From contig JAKGHH010000002.1 of assembly GCA_022828595.1 (NCBI GenBank), forward strand, positions 65,568,383 to 65,632,382: a stretch of DNA of 64,000 nt, read 5' to 3'. This DNA is from Nelumbo lutea (taxonomy: Eukaryota > Streptophyta > Magnoliopsida > Proteales > Nelumbonaceae). The translations under genes were made by a program, and so were the position numbers. The notes below the pieces were generated by a model, which was not told the origin of the DNA, ran no database searches, and saw only the letters and a program-made list of their open reading frames with translations. Shown here one piece after another: positions 9,461 to 20,719 of this stretch (position 1 is its first letter; each line of letters opens with the position of its first letter).

Positions 9461-9907
9461 TTGCAGAGAAAAAAAAATGAGACACTGGATGGATTGGGTG
9501 ATTCTCTTAAAGCTGAGATTTCAGCTGTTATCAAAGGAACTCAAAGGGCAATTGAACTGAATATCACCAAATTGGTCATAGAAGGCGATTCTAAACTGGT
9601 AGTGGATTGGGTGAGAAATGATACTGCTAATTTTTGCAACTACAACAACGAGAAGAGGAAAATTAATTGGTTAACCAAGAACATTGAGGTGAAGATGAAT
9701 TGGGTTAAAAGAAGTGCTAACTCCTTTGCTGATGGGTTAGCTAAACAAGGGGCATCTAGGGACTCTTTGTTCTGGGCTATCTTGTAATTGTTCTCGTGTC
9801 TTGTTGTTTTGGTTAGGTGAGATAAGAGAGTTTATCTCCCTCTTCTTGTACCTGTGTTTTTTCTCTCTTATTTTAATAAAATCTATGAGTTATTGATAAA
9901 AAAATGA
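9461..9907 (+). mobile_element. LINE 3' fragment with partial RNase H
   Basis: The open frame 9461-9787 encodes AEISAVIKGTQRAIELN, LVIEGDSKLVVDWV, INWLTKNIEV and SANSFADGLAKQGASRDSLF, the C-terminal two thirds of the RNase H fold. The first strand with its catalytic Asp is missing. The 3' end is an AATAAAAT signal and TTGATAAAAAAA at about 9893-9904. The 3' tail layout resembles that of the fragments at 660-1377 (-) and 9990-10570 (+). Confidence 0.65.
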
Positions 9908-9989
9908 CAATTTAGTTTTGGGATTTGGGAAAAAGGGCAAAATTGGGTTTTAAAAAGTTACAGCAGTCATGTGCAATCACATGTGGATG

Positions 9990-10570
9990 GAATGATGGAA
10001 TGTGATGGCATTATAACAGTAGGGGTAGAGTTGGTCAATCGTCAGAAAACTTGGGGGGGGGTTACTTTAAGGGATTTTGCAAACAGTAGGAGTGGGAGAT
10101 TCATGAGGGTTGAAAAAGGGAATTTGATGGCCATGTATTCTGGTCCAGTTAGAGTGGGAGACTCATTGAGGGGCTGAGTTATTAGCAGCTCTGGAAGGGG
10201 TTCGAAGGGCCAAAGACCTGCATATAAACAAGCTGATCACAGAAGGAGACTGAGAGTGTACTTAGCTGGCTAAAGGAAGACAACTCTAGGTTTTCGAACT
10301 ACAACAATGAAAAGAGGAAATTTAAATGGCTTACCAAGGACATTGAAGTTCTATGCACATGGGTAAAGAGATATGCAAATTCATTTGCAGATGGATTAGC
10401 TAAGCAAGGGGTGAATAGGAGTTCTGTTTTTTGGTCCCAGTTGTAAATTGTAATAGCTCTTGTATTTTTTGGTGTACATTGACAGTTGTGGGGAGTTAAG
10501 ATATTTTAGCTCCCCTCTCTTGTATTATCTTTTTCTTAAACAATTAAGGAATCTTCTGTTGATAAAAAAA
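9990..10570 (+). mobile_element. LINE 3' fragment with decayed RNase H
   Basis: Over several frames: NLMAMYSGPVRVGDSLRG, AELLAALEGVRRAKDLHINK, LITEGDSE, KWLTKDIEVLCTWVKR and NSFADGLAKQGVNRSSVF. Stops and frameshifts occur after 10175 and in 10240-10330. It ends in GTTGATAAAAAAAG at about 10558-10571, the same tail as the fragment just upstream. The pair is tandem on the + strand inside the CPA intron. Confidence 0.65.
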
Positions 10571-11056
10571 GTCAATTTTCTAAAACTTAGGGGTAGTTTA
10601 AGAGATTCCCCTACATATTAATACTAGCATATATAGAAGTTTTTTGGTAAGCTAATATATGGACATTTCTGTTCTCATAAGTAATAATATATACTAGAAC
10701 ATCTAGAAATAAGTATGGCTTATTACATATTATAGGTTATTAATTATGCACTGCGCTACTGAGTACAAAATTTATTTAGCATTGGTGATTATTAGCAAAT
10801 TAAATTGAGTGATTCTAAGGATTACAAGTTCCTTTTTTTAATTTTGTACTGCATACAAATGCATCATACACTATTCACTTGTAAGTCCCCAATTCGTTAG
10901 TTTGAGTGTGTCCCACGTATGCAATACCCATATGTGTCATGTAAGATGCATTTGCATGTGGTACAAGAAAAGTTAATATTGATTTTATGTATAATAGAGG
11001 GCTGATTATATGTGATCCTTCGAATTTTATAGTTAATATTGAATAACAATAAACAG

Positions 11057-11232
11057 GACCCACGGGAGAAATTGTCACAGCTGCAAATGATAAGGATGAA
11101 GCCATACTCGTTGCAGAATTTGATCTGGATAAAATCAAATCCAAGAGACATAGCTGGGGAGTATTTCGGGATCGACGGCCAGACCTTTACAAGGTTCTGA
11201 TGACATTAGATGGCAATAGTTCTTCACTGTGA
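11057..11232 (+). CDS. CPA: N-carbamoylputrescine amidase, last exon
   Basis: Completes the Gly codon from 1477 and reads PTGEIVTAANDKDEAILVAEF, DLDKIKSKRHSWGVFRDRRP, DLYKVLMTLDGNSSSL and a TGA at 11230-11232. The block KSKRxSWGVFRDRRPDLYK is the highly conserved C-terminus of plant and bacterial N-carbamoylputrescine amidases. The acceptor AACAG ends at 11056. The exon is undamaged despite the TE-filled intron, which suggests the gene is still functional. It is a cytosolic enzyme by family; no targeting information is visible in these exons. Confidence 0.92.
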
Positions 11233-13436
11233 TGCCAGTCACTATGCCTTCCATTTTAGTTCAGTACGGTAGGTAATCAACAGAGTTCTTTTAATAAGAG
11301 GTAAATTATATCAAAGGAAAAGAATTAAGTATTGCAGATACTTGTTATCAAGTTCAGAACAATGATGCTTCATGTTCATCTTCACTAATTCCCCTTGTGT
11401 ACTAAAGCAGTTTTTCTTCCTTGGAAATAGTTTTTTTCTATTGTTAGGTGGGTTTACCTGTTTTCGATAGAATTCTTTGAATCACCTTCCATTATGTAAA
11501 ATTGCTTTTTTTTTTTGGAAGGAAACCATATGCTGATATAAAGAAAGACATTATATAAAATATTGTTTACCTTAATAAAGAAATTCTACAATCCTATCTC
11601 AGTAGAATGCAAATAAAATCATGAGCGCACATGGTTGTGCCAGTGAGCTGGCTTTCAATGGGTTCCATCTAGGATTATTCGCACACTAAATTGTTGCTTA
11701 AATCTGAATATGGTAATCATCCAATTGTAGTTGACAGTGGTAAATTTACTCCAAGCAGGGCCCATCAGTAGACAATAATTTGTGAAGTCAAATGTCTAGA
11801 CCTAGCTAGTGTGGTGAATTTCTTTGCATTTGAGATCTCACAGCATCATATGACTCTCCCCAAAGCATATTGATAATCATATTTAGATAGCCTATAAACA
11901 CAGCCTATGACGTGAGATGTAAATCAGTCCTTTAATATCAAGATTAAACTTAGTGATTAGCAGAATAAAACAGGTCTGAATAACTGTACAAGAGAAGAAG
12001 ATGGCGAAGAGAAGAGGTAAGAGAAGGAGTCGAATAATTCTCCATTCTCCTCTAACCCTATTTTATTAATATCTAAAAATTTGATGATGACAATAATGCC
12101 CTTAAGTGGGCGGCCAGCTTGGCAGTTACATAAAGAAAAATAAAACAAGAATAAATAACAGGCCCAGTAAGTGTGGCCCATCAACATAAAATAAAAGATA
12201 TTACAAGAGAGGCTGTTAGGGCCCATTCGGCCTAGTCTCTTTACAACGTGGAAACAGGAATATAGTGGAGATACTAGGGTATCTTTGATTCCAATCTTTC
12301 TTTGTCATACCATTTATATCTACACAAGGGTAGGGAAGCAGATTAGCAGAGCTTTCAGATGCAACATCAGGCACAGATTTAAGTTTGTCGCCCTGCAGCA
12401 TGCTTGATTTCAACACCACTAGGCAATAAGAACATTCTTCCAGTGTAGGAAAGCTTTGTGAAATCAGAGAACTAAGACCATTCACCTTTTCTTTGCATAT
12501 GATGAAGGGAATAAAACGTCATTGTTTGTATGATATCCCAAGATTTTCAAAGCTTTCATTACTGGACAAGCCTTTTTCCTTGAAGAATCTATTCTCAAGT
12601 CAAGCATTCATCAGTTTTTGCAAAAGGTTTGGTCCCAAGAGCTTTGGTATCATGCTTCTGATGTCATTTTATTCCTATTTTTCTTTTCCTTATTTTTCTC
12701 TTTCTTTATATTGCTTGGATGCTTGTTTTTCATGTTGGAGCTAGAAGTGTCATGTGGGTCTGACCTATATGCGCATAGGTGGATCTAGATTGGTCTTTAG
12801 CAAAGAATGGCATACACATTTGTTGTGGCTTACTGGTGAGTACTTAAACCAATCAATGGAGTAGTGCTTGAACTGTAACTTTGCAGTCAAAAAGCACCTC
12901 TATTTCCTGAAATATTTAAAAATGGCTTCAAAACCATTTATTTCCCTTAGAGGATACCGGTATGTTGTCTGTTTCAGTTACGCTTTTGTAAGAAAGGTTC
13001 TCTTGATTTTTTCCTCTCTCAACATGCCAGAATCCTTGACTCAGCATTTCTACATAAACTTCCCAGCCATAGGTGGCCTCTAAAGGACCTTATATAATTT
13101 GCACCACGGGTGGTTCAGTTTTCTTTTCTTAACTTTTTCCCTCAATAATTGCAAGACTGACTAGATACATGATTATTCAGCGGGTCCTCCTGGAGAATTT
13201 GGGCTCTATGATACTTAACAAATTCTTGTTCAGCCCTTTTATCGTTTAAAGTCACCTGGGATAGGCAAGATTCCCCGGGTGAAACACTATTCACTTTGTG
13301 CAACAGTTCAACAAGAGAGAAATCTTGATGATTTGTAATCTGTGCTGTTGCTGCAGTTCAATTTTCCTAGATGTCTTATACAGTGGGATCAAAATGTCTT
13401 TTTATGGTTAATCACAGAATATAATTGATTCGAGGC
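11233..13436. other. CPA 3' flank; no recognised gene
   Basis: The CPA 3' UTR probably ends within the first few hundred bases. The stretch 11950-12490 is less AT-rich and has 89-codon frames on the - strand (11957-12226, 12216-12485) with no motif I know. It could be a decayed transposon or cDNA fragment. The remainder is AT-rich without visible structure. Confidence 0.4.
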
Positions 13437-13490
13437 ATGAGCATCATGGTTGTTGTCAACGTGAGAAGTTGCCCTAGAGGCCGCCTCATT

Positions 13491-13510
13491 AGCACAACAG
13501 TAGGATTCCT
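13491..13510 (+). repeat. 20-bp inverted copy of the SINE head
   Basis: AGCACAACAGTAGGATTCCT on + at 13491-13510 is the exact reverse complement of 13642-13661, the tRNA-like head of the SINE. It lies just beyond the SINE 3' end, giving the insertion terminal inverted repeats where a direct duplication would be expected. Confidence 0.9.
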
Positions 13511-13668
13511 TGTCTAAAGGGCAGTCCAATGCAAGAGGCTCCCACCAATGCAGGGTCTGGGGAGCAACAGATGTATGCAGCCTTATCCCTGCACAGAGGC
13601 TGTTTTCAAGATTTGAACTCTGGTCATCCAGGTCACAATGGAGGAATCCTACTGTTGTGCTAAGGCCC
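13511..13668 (-). mobile_element. Au-like SINE, copy 1
   Basis: Read on the - strand: a tRNA-like head with A box region TAGCACAACAGTAGG and B box region GAGTTCAAATC. Then AACAGCCTCTGTGCAGGG, TAAGGCTGCATACATCTG, CCAGACCCTGCATTGG and a final GACTGCCCTTT. This is the layout of the plant Au SINE family as I remember it. The B box is mutated (canonical GGTTCGAGTCC). An inverted copy of the head follows the 3' end, described separately. Confidence 0.8.
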
Positions 13669-14652
13669 ACTTTTGCTGTGAGATGTTTTTATATTATTTG
13701 ACTTTGGATGTCATAATAATAAAATAGATATTACTAGATTAAATTATCCATTTTTGTGTTTATATATTAATTTCTTTCTATTATTTTGTTATTTAGTAGG
13801 GTTCAATCAATACACATGTTAATCTATTGAATCTTTGAAGACTTAAAAAACTTAAGCGACTGGTTTGTTTGGTGGTTAGTTTGGGGAGGAAGTTGACTAA
13901 CTTTCTCTGCAAAAGAACATGGGTAAAAATGCATTTACCCAGTTAAGTAACTTACCATCAAATGAACGGGGCCTTAGCAAGTAAAGGTGTTTATGTGTCG
14001 GATCAGTTTGGTTGCAGGCTCTTTGGCCAACTGAGCCAATCTGGTTGGGTTGGGAAATTGGCCAGTGGAAATCAATCCAAGCGTAATATTTTGGGTTGAT
14101 TTATCGGTTTGGTGGATTGGTTTAAATAGCTGCCCAGAAGTAGTTTTTACTATGTTTTCACCAGGTAAAAATCATATTTTAAATGATATTTGGGTCGGGT
14201 TGGTTTTGGTCAGTTTACACGACCAAAGCGAAACTGACTGGAAATAGTTAAAAACTGGCTAACTTGGGTTGAGTTGGATCAGTTTGGTTGGTTTGATCAG
14301 TCTTATAAACAGTTTTATTAGCAAGAAAAAATGAAAAATTGTCCAATGAACACATTCTTATCCTTATTCTTTCACCCTTTCTTTTCTTCTTTTCGTAGCA
14401 CAAAAAACGGGGGCTAAGTCTTTATATTTTCTGAAAATTTTAACCTTTTTTTTCTTTTTCTTCAGGTGAATTTTTTACGTTTTCATATGGAGTTATACTA
14501 TTTATGAAAATTATAGGTGATTACTGGTGAAAAATGGTCTCTGATAGCTATGGAACCAGGGAATTGCCCTAGCTTCATGGTTTTTATTTTTTATTTTTTT
14601 TAAATCCACCGCTCTAGCCTGACCTCGACGCCTTTAAAACTATGATGAACAT

Positions 14653-15928
14653 ATGCCGGTTTTATTAACACTAATCGATCAAATTTACGGAAAACTGACC
14701 AATTAGCCAAAACTCAACTTGCTCCGAGCCTCCGAACACTGTAAATATTGAATTAATTGCAGATCAGCAAACCATTGCAGGGACTATAATAGTACTTGAA
14801 TGATATCTGGCTTCTGAAACACACTCTGGAATCCACAAATAACTTGGTCCTGGTTCATCAACTTGTTAGCAACATTTCTTTAAATTCTGGTTCATGCAAT
14901 GACAACTAAAAGTTAAAAGGAAAGAGAACAAATTAGCCAGAAAGTTTGGTTTAACTGACTACTTACTTGTCAGGACTGCAAACCTGTAGCTTCAAAGAAG
15001 CAACTGAATAAACACAAATGTGCAAACAGGTGGTGTCATAATTTCTTGGCATTAGAAGGGTTTTTAGCCAAGTGATGCTACTTGTAGCTATCAATTCTTT
15101 CTTTACCACAACATAGAATAGGTTACGAATATCATTATGTATCATTAAGGGAGAGAGCAGAGATGTATCTCCAGCTATGAGAGGACAACCATGGAGATAC
15201 CCTGGACCCTCCAGTGAATCTACACCTAAAAGCCAAAAGCAATGGAGCTTTTAAACTTTTGAGTGAGCAGGTGAAGCTTCTATTCTCAGAATAGAGTTTC
15301 TTCAGTATGTGTAAAAGCTATTCTGAGAATAGCTTTTAAACTTTAATGATTTAGTTTCAATTATTGCATCCTGGAATATCAGACCAATAAATTGGGAAAT
15401 CATCGAATTTGCATTTACTTTTGCCATCGGAAAGGCTTTTATCTCCCAAGTTCACAGTAGTCTGTGCCCAGTAACCTACAATTACCATCCATCACAGCTA
15501 ATCTAATCTGTGTTCAGCCCATCTACTCATCTAACAGATGGAATTATTCTGCAAAAAGTGGGAAAAAATTGCATCAAGAGAATAAACCATTATTAAATTA
15601 ACAATAATGATTTGCTTAGATGAGTACAGTTTTCTGATAATCCTCTCTCTCTCTCTCTCCCCTTTGTTTATGTCAAAGCCTTTGATGATTAATTGGGTAT
15701 CCCATATTTTTTAGCATTCTGGGGGACTATTATCTAAAACAATCTAACAGTCCGAAAAGTAAAAAAACAAAAGGAAATAGAAGCCTATAAACCTCTCTAC
15801 AAAATAAATCTAACTTTGAAGCTGCAACAGAAACCCATCACTTCTTTTTCTCTGTCATATCTATCAAGTTGAATTAAAACACCAGACCTTGAAGATATTT
15901 ATACCTTTAAGTTTTTATCTTCGTGATG
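14653..15928. other. FAF 3' flank; no recognised gene
   Basis: AT-rich. It contains two short palindromes around CTATTCTCAGAATAG (about 15281) and CTATTCTGAGAATAG (about 15320), and a short CT repeat near 15640-15660. The FAF transcript terminator is probably in 15700-15928 on the - strand, but no clear signal was selected. Confidence 0.4.
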
Positions 15929-16882
15929 CTAATTATCGTGGACGTTGTCTTTGCCAAGTTTTTTGGCTATTTCTTCTCTATGCTCTTGTTCTTTCTCTGT
16001 GCTCACTGTTTCATCTCCTATTTCTTCCTCCGTTCCTTCTGTTTCACCTTCACCTTCTTCTTCCTCATCTTCTTCTTCATTTTCGTCCAAGATTCCTTCT
16101 GGTTGGACAAAGTGAAGTTTCAGACGACCATTTTCCCTACGTGCATGGAGGAATTCCCTGGTGGGGATTCTGATTTCCTTAAGAATAAATCTCCCATCAT
16201 ATCTGTAAGACTTGAAGCAAATCCATGGCTTCCCGCTCCTACCAATGCAAGAAATGGGTGGGGGAAAGGGCCTACCAGTTGTCCTCGATCTCTTGAATTC
16301 TCCAGATGTATTTTCCCACACTGAATATCTTGAAATACTCGATTTCTCTTTTTCTGTTCCTTTCAACTGATCGCTATTTTCATTCTTTGGGTCCTCCACA
16401 TCATCGGAACTCTCAGACCCAAGTCCTTCCGTGCAGTGCTGCAGACTCTCTGAATTCTTGGACGAGAACCCATCAGCGTTATTGGAAGAAGGTCCCGTGT
16501 ATGGATTTTTCTTCTGGGTATCCAACAAAGAATCCATTGATGGATGGTTCTCGTCGTTATTTCTCTCCTCAGTGATAAGATTGCCATTGTTGTTGAAGTT
16601 GAGGAATCCTATCTCAGGCAATGGGTTTGGATCCATGAAGGAAGATGATGAGGAGAGCGATGATGATGATGGTGATGTTGATAACGATGAAGCAAGAGAA
16701 GGCAAAGATGGTGATTTGGGGTTCTCTTTGAAGTGAAGTTCGCCAAAAATCTCAGTGAAAGATGAGAGATCCATGGGGTCCATGGATTTGATCTGGTTCC
16801 ACGGGGACAAGGATTCTATGAGCGTTTGATTTTCAGGTATTGGATTCTCAAACATGTGTTCAAGGCTACCACAGGCAGCCAT
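15929..16882 (-). CDS. FAF-like protein (FANTASTIC FOUR family)
   Basis: A 317-codon single-exon gene. The start is placed at the ATG at 16882 because MAACGSLEHMFENP is the usual N-terminus of this subfamily; an upstream in-frame ATG at 16948 would add a 22-residue hydrophobic leader. Residues 60-85 are Ser-rich. The FAF domain spans about 205-260: RPFPPPISCIGRSGKPWICF, then RFILKEIRIPTREFLHARRE and GRLKLHFV. An acidic tail, mainly Glu, covers 265-300. FAF proteins are plant-specific and in Arabidopsis are reported to affect shoot meristem size through WUSCHEL; this longer subfamily is often labelled 'FAF-like, chloroplastic', but I see no clear transit peptide. Function in this plant is inferred. 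Confidence 0.92.
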   Translation of the reverse strand: MAACGSLEHMFENPIPENQTLIESLSPWNQIKSMDPMDLSSFTEIFGELHFKENPKSPSLPSLASSLSTSPSSSSLSSSSSFMDPNPLPEIGFLNFNNNGNLITEERNNDENHPSMDSLLDTQKKNPYTGPSSNNADGFSSKNSESLQHCTEGLGSESSDDVEDPKNENSDQLKGTEKEKSSISRYSVWENTSGEFKRSRTTGRPFPPPISCIGRSGKPWICFKSYRYDGRFILKEIRIPTREFLHARRENGRLKLHFVQPEGILDENEEEDEEEEGEGETEGTEEEIGDETVSTEKEQEHREEIAKKLGKDNVHDN

Positions 16883-17028
16883 GACTAATCTGTTCAGAAG
16901 TGACAAGAAAAGAGAAAACAATAAAAGAAAGAGATCAGAGAAAGACAATCTGGTTCTGTTTATGAGTGGTGGGAGGTTAAAGGAAAAAACTTTAATACAT
17001 CAGATGGATGAATATAACAGAAATACAG

Positions 17029-17198
17029 AGAGAGGGGGGGGGGGTGTTGATTATGATGTCAATGAGGAGACACACGGGGTTGGCATGGAGTGGTGGTGAA
17101 ATAAAGGTAGAGCACCATTATTGGGATACTGTTTTGTTCCGGGTCTCTCAATTTGGAGTGAATTCGGGATTGGTGGAGAGAGAGAGAGGGAGAGAGAC
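17029..17198 (-). repeat. Purine-rich microsatellites in the FAF 5' leader
   Basis: A run of 12-13 G with flanking GAGAGA at about 17028-17044 and a GA repeat at 17174-17198 (on +). On the FAF sense strand these are C-run and CT repeats, between the predicted TATA box and the start codon. CT-rich leaders are common in plant genes. Confidence 0.7.
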
Positions 17199-17252
17199 TT
17201 GGCTGACGTGTTTGTTTTACTGCACCACAGCCTCTACATCGTAATCTCTCCC

Positions 17253-17260
17253 TATTTATA
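17253..17260 (-). promoter_or_regulatory. Predicted TATA box of the FAF gene
   Basis: TATAAATA on the - strand, in the context CATCTATAAATAGGGAG, about 370 bp upstream of the start codon. It predicts a leader of about 340 nt starting near 17220-17230. It is the only good TATA match in this interval. Confidence 0.6.
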
Positions 17261-20200
17261 GATGTTGTTATGTGCAACGCTTTAAAGAGAGAGAGAGAAA
17301 AGAAAATCTACTAATCTAGTACAACTTCCTCATTCAAATATCTCTTTAGTAGTTGAAAGACTCGTGACCACAGATTTACTTCTTCAGCACCTCAAAACAA
17401 GTCTTTGCTTCTATTATGCTTTAAATTTTAATAACAATAGCACAGTAAAAAGGACTAAAAGAAAGAGTTGTTTATTAAGGGAGCATGAGCATGATTTCTC
17501 AGTTCGTTAGCATATATTCTTATGTCACCAATTTGCAACTTGTAGAACGTATATTTTGTACAATTAACAAGTAGGGTTCCATCTCTTCATGTCTGTTAAT
17601 TCATTTTCAAGAACCTGATTCCCCACAAATAATTAATATGGGATAGTTAATTCTATTACATCTGTATCTATGATTTTTTTAAATTTCCATGATAGGGATA
17701 GTTAACATCCATAATAAGAACTGACTAGAAGAGTTAGGGGTAGACCAAAAAGGACATGGATTATAGTAAGAAATGATAATTTAACAGTAAATATGACATT
17801 AAACAGAACCAAATGGCGAAATAGGATTCAATAAGTAGAGCCCCATATAATTGGGATAAGGCTGTTTCGGAAATCGGATTTAGATCTGGGGCGCTCTTGA
17901 TAGCTGATCCGACCTGATCCAGAATTAGAGGGAGTGGGAGGAGTTGTGTAGTTATGGAACTGTGCACAACTGCCCCAACGTGATGAGGTTTTAACTCCCA
18001 TGCAAAGCTGTTTTCAAAGAAACAAAGAGAAAAACTCTCTTATATACTCTCAACTTTAAGTGGGTCAGTTCGAGTCCAGATCTCCTGCCCATGAGAATTC
18101 TGCCCACGTTTATTGAAGTCATACATGGAGAACATCTTATCCTCTGCATAGTATTATGCCGGGGAAGATGTTCTCAATTCACGGAGGGTAGTGTATTGTG
18201 GGTATGTGTGGGCAGAATTCTCGTAGGTAGGGGATCTGGAGTTGAGAATTCAAGTTGGTGAGAAACATTTGGGCTGTGAAAAACCAAGCATTCTTCACAT
18301 TGTAACTATACTTTGACTGGCTGAGAATTCACGTAATTCAATTATTCAACCCACTCCTGGATTCGGATTTGCTTTCAGAAAGCAAATTATTCATCTCTAA
18401 ATTGTTACAGGCATGGATGATGATGGTAATTTATTTTTATAAAATAAATAGATATGAAGACTACATATCATTTACTCTTTGGAACTGACAAAGCTTCATA
18501 ATGGGCTTCTTTGTTTTGAATAGGTGTTTGTTAAACCATGAGCTGTCATCTGAAATTGGAATAAGAGTTGGATTTTGTAAGGGTGTATTCTATAAATTGA
18601 AAGAATTTGCGATGTTCTGCATTAGAGTTGTCACTCAATTAGTTGGATAAATTAAAACTATTTTTAGGTATGATGGACAAATTTGGAAAGTGATTATTGG
18701 AAAAGTTTTATGATAAATTCATATTATCATTAGAATTGCCACTGCTTTATTGTAATTTGTAATCTCTCGATGTGTGGATGAATACAATGTACTATTAGGG
18801 CCTCTCAGGTGGCTTTGAATGCAATAGCCTCTCTTTTAGGGCCCATTTGGGAGGACTTTAGTCTTTAGCTTTGATTGAGCAGCTTTCCACCTTGAAGAAT
18901 CTATTAAAAATGGATTTACCAAAAAGTCACTTTTGGGCTCAATAAAAGCATTTTTGGGCTTTCTGGATTTTCCACCAAACATAGCTTCTAGGCTTTCCAT
19001 GTAGGGCCTACCTTGCAAAGCTAGAAGCCGCTGAAACTGAAAGCACTCCAAAATGAAACTTAGTCTGATCTAGCTAACTTTCACAGTCATCTTCCTCGTC
19101 TGCACACAAAAGTCAGAGCTCTTAAAGTAATCAGAAATTATGATTTTCTTTTCTATATTTTGTTAATATGAATTTATGAAAATTTTCAATTTCATCAAGC
19201 CCATCATCCTTTTAGCAAATTTCAGAAGTTTCCTAAGGTCATTATGCATTTCTAGTTGTTATCTTAGAAATGGTCTGGCGAGCCTATTTAACTCAACGAA
19301 TTAGTAGCAGAGAACCAGACACCCCCCCCCTTTTGAATTCAAACTCGAGAAACCAACCCATTTTGGTTCAATAATAGGAAATCTAATAGAAGTTTATTAA
19401 CTACTTAAAACTAGAGGAGAAAACAAAATAGTTTTTTATCTTCCAAAAAATCCATCTCTGTTAATCTGACAATGCATTCTGATCTCCATTTTCAAATCAG
19501 TGAAACCAAATTCAATCTTGGTTCATTCTGGAAATGAAACAAATGAAAGCCTACAGGTTAGAAATGGGCTACAGTAGACCAAAAAAGTGAGTTCCCTTCA
19601 TATGTGCTTTTCTGTCATTTGCCTCGTCTTTTGCCCTATCAAAGACTGTTTAAAATTCATATAAATCAAGATTCCAGATTGATAACCTGTCTGATTTGAT
19701 TTCCAGGGAAATTATAACACATGGTGCTTTCTCGAACGCCATTGAACCTCTAATCATATGCCCTATGGCCTAGCTGGCATGTTTGATTCAACAACGTGGC
19801 CGGCGTCTGCTGCCTCACTTCTGGAGCAAGCATCATGGAATATTCCATGAAGCTTTGTATCCTTCTGAGACAAATGATTGGCTACTATTACTGCTAATGT
19901 CCAATGTCAATAGTCTCTCAATAAAAGAAAAGAAAAGAAATGAAATGATAATGATGCCGACTTTTCTGGCATATATAGATGGTAAAGTCTGTTACAGAAG
20001 ACTGCAATGCAGAAGGATCCTTCTTTTTCTCTGTAATGCTCACTGATTGAGGTTGTCCAGTTCTCCATCATGATCTCATCCAAGAATTAGAGGGCAAGGA
20101 TCAATATCCAGTAGTCATAAAAAATGGATCAACATCCTGTACAGAGTTTACAACCTGGGGGGTAGTTTATTATCAAGGAAATTACTGGTTCAACTGCACC

Positions 20201-20719
20201 TTTATGGTTTTACCCAATAAAAACACAATAACAACCTTGCAAAAAAACAGGTTTGGCTTGTTCTGCACATTATTGGGAATTTATGTACTGTAATTAATAA
20301 GAATAATCTCAATTTCCAAAAGATGTCATTGCCATTTGGAAAGCACATTCTAGAACCCAGTAAATTTATACTTCAGATAATTGTTATTGACTTGTTGCAA
20401 ATTGCCAAAGAGATCCTCTTAAGGTAGCCTAGACGTAGTCAGTTGAAATAAATAAAATATTAAGAAATTGTTAAGGTAAAAGCACAAAACCACTGATATG
20501 GACTTTTCATGTGGATACTGGATGGAGGTAGTTTTGGGAAACCAAAAGATGTTAGTGTGGGATAACATGGAAATGTTATAAATGAAACAGAAAAGGTTAA
20601 GAAACTCCACCACAAAGATATGAAACATACATGACAATCTCTTTCTCAAGCTCCAAATAGAACATTCAGTGCCAACTTGTGATCATATTAATCATCCCTC
20701 CAACTGGACTTTGCCACCA
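17261..20719. other. Intergenic, no gene seen
   Basis: AT-rich spacer between the FAF promoter and the RopGAP 3' end. It holds one MITE (18072-18243). At about 18835-19050 is a region starting GGGCCCATTTGGGAGG and ending near CTGAAAGCACTCC that looks like a decayed hAT-type element but lacks clear ends. There is a short C-run at about 19321. Confidence 0.5.
18072..18243. mobile_element. MITE family E, copy 1
   Basis: Long imperfect terminal inverted repeats: left GAGTCCAGATCTCCTGCCC..GAGAATTCTGCCCAC, right (inverted) ACTCCAGATCCCCTACC..GAGAATTCTGCCCAC. The centre has an AGAACATCTTATCCTCTGCA arm opposite GAAGATGTTCTC. The same ends and centre recur at 51041-51213, and in part at 51258-51428 and 34474-34543. 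No confident target duplication was found. Confidence 0.75.

Larger units (their letters stand above)
1478..11056 (+). other. CPA: CPA intron of 9,579 bp filled with nested transposons
   Basis: Donor GTATGC at 1478 and acceptor AACAG ending at 11056. The exons join in frame through a split Gly codon. The intron contains a LINE interrupted by a second LINE (1738-3600), a hAT-like MITE interrupted by a copia retrotransposon (3794-9274), and two LINE RNase H tails (9461-10570). Little of the intron looks unique. The remaining 10571-11056 is AT-rich with no recognisable feature. Confidence 0.85.
13445..14644. mobile_element. hAT-like MITE (family A, copy 2) with a SINE inside
   Basis: The left end CATGGTTGTTGTCAACG and the right end, read inverted, CATAGTTTTAAAGGCG. 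The flanks ATGAGCAT (13437-13444) and ATGAACAT (14645-14652) form an 8-bp duplication with one mismatch. The core is similar to the left and right arms of the copy at 3794-9274, for example the TTATATATTAATTTCTTTCTATTATT block and the TCCAATGAACACATTC block in slightly changed form. A SINE occupies its left part and a CGGTTTGGTTGG-rich stretch (13990-14310) is extra to copy 1. Confidence 0.75.

Noticed and set aside
12216..12485. 89-codon - strand frame with balanced composition
   Set aside because: No recognisable motif, splice context or partner exon; not enough to call a gene.
15889..16324. Long + strand frames opposite the FAF gene
   Set aside because: Shadow frames: they mirror the acidic tail and FAF domain and have no family features.
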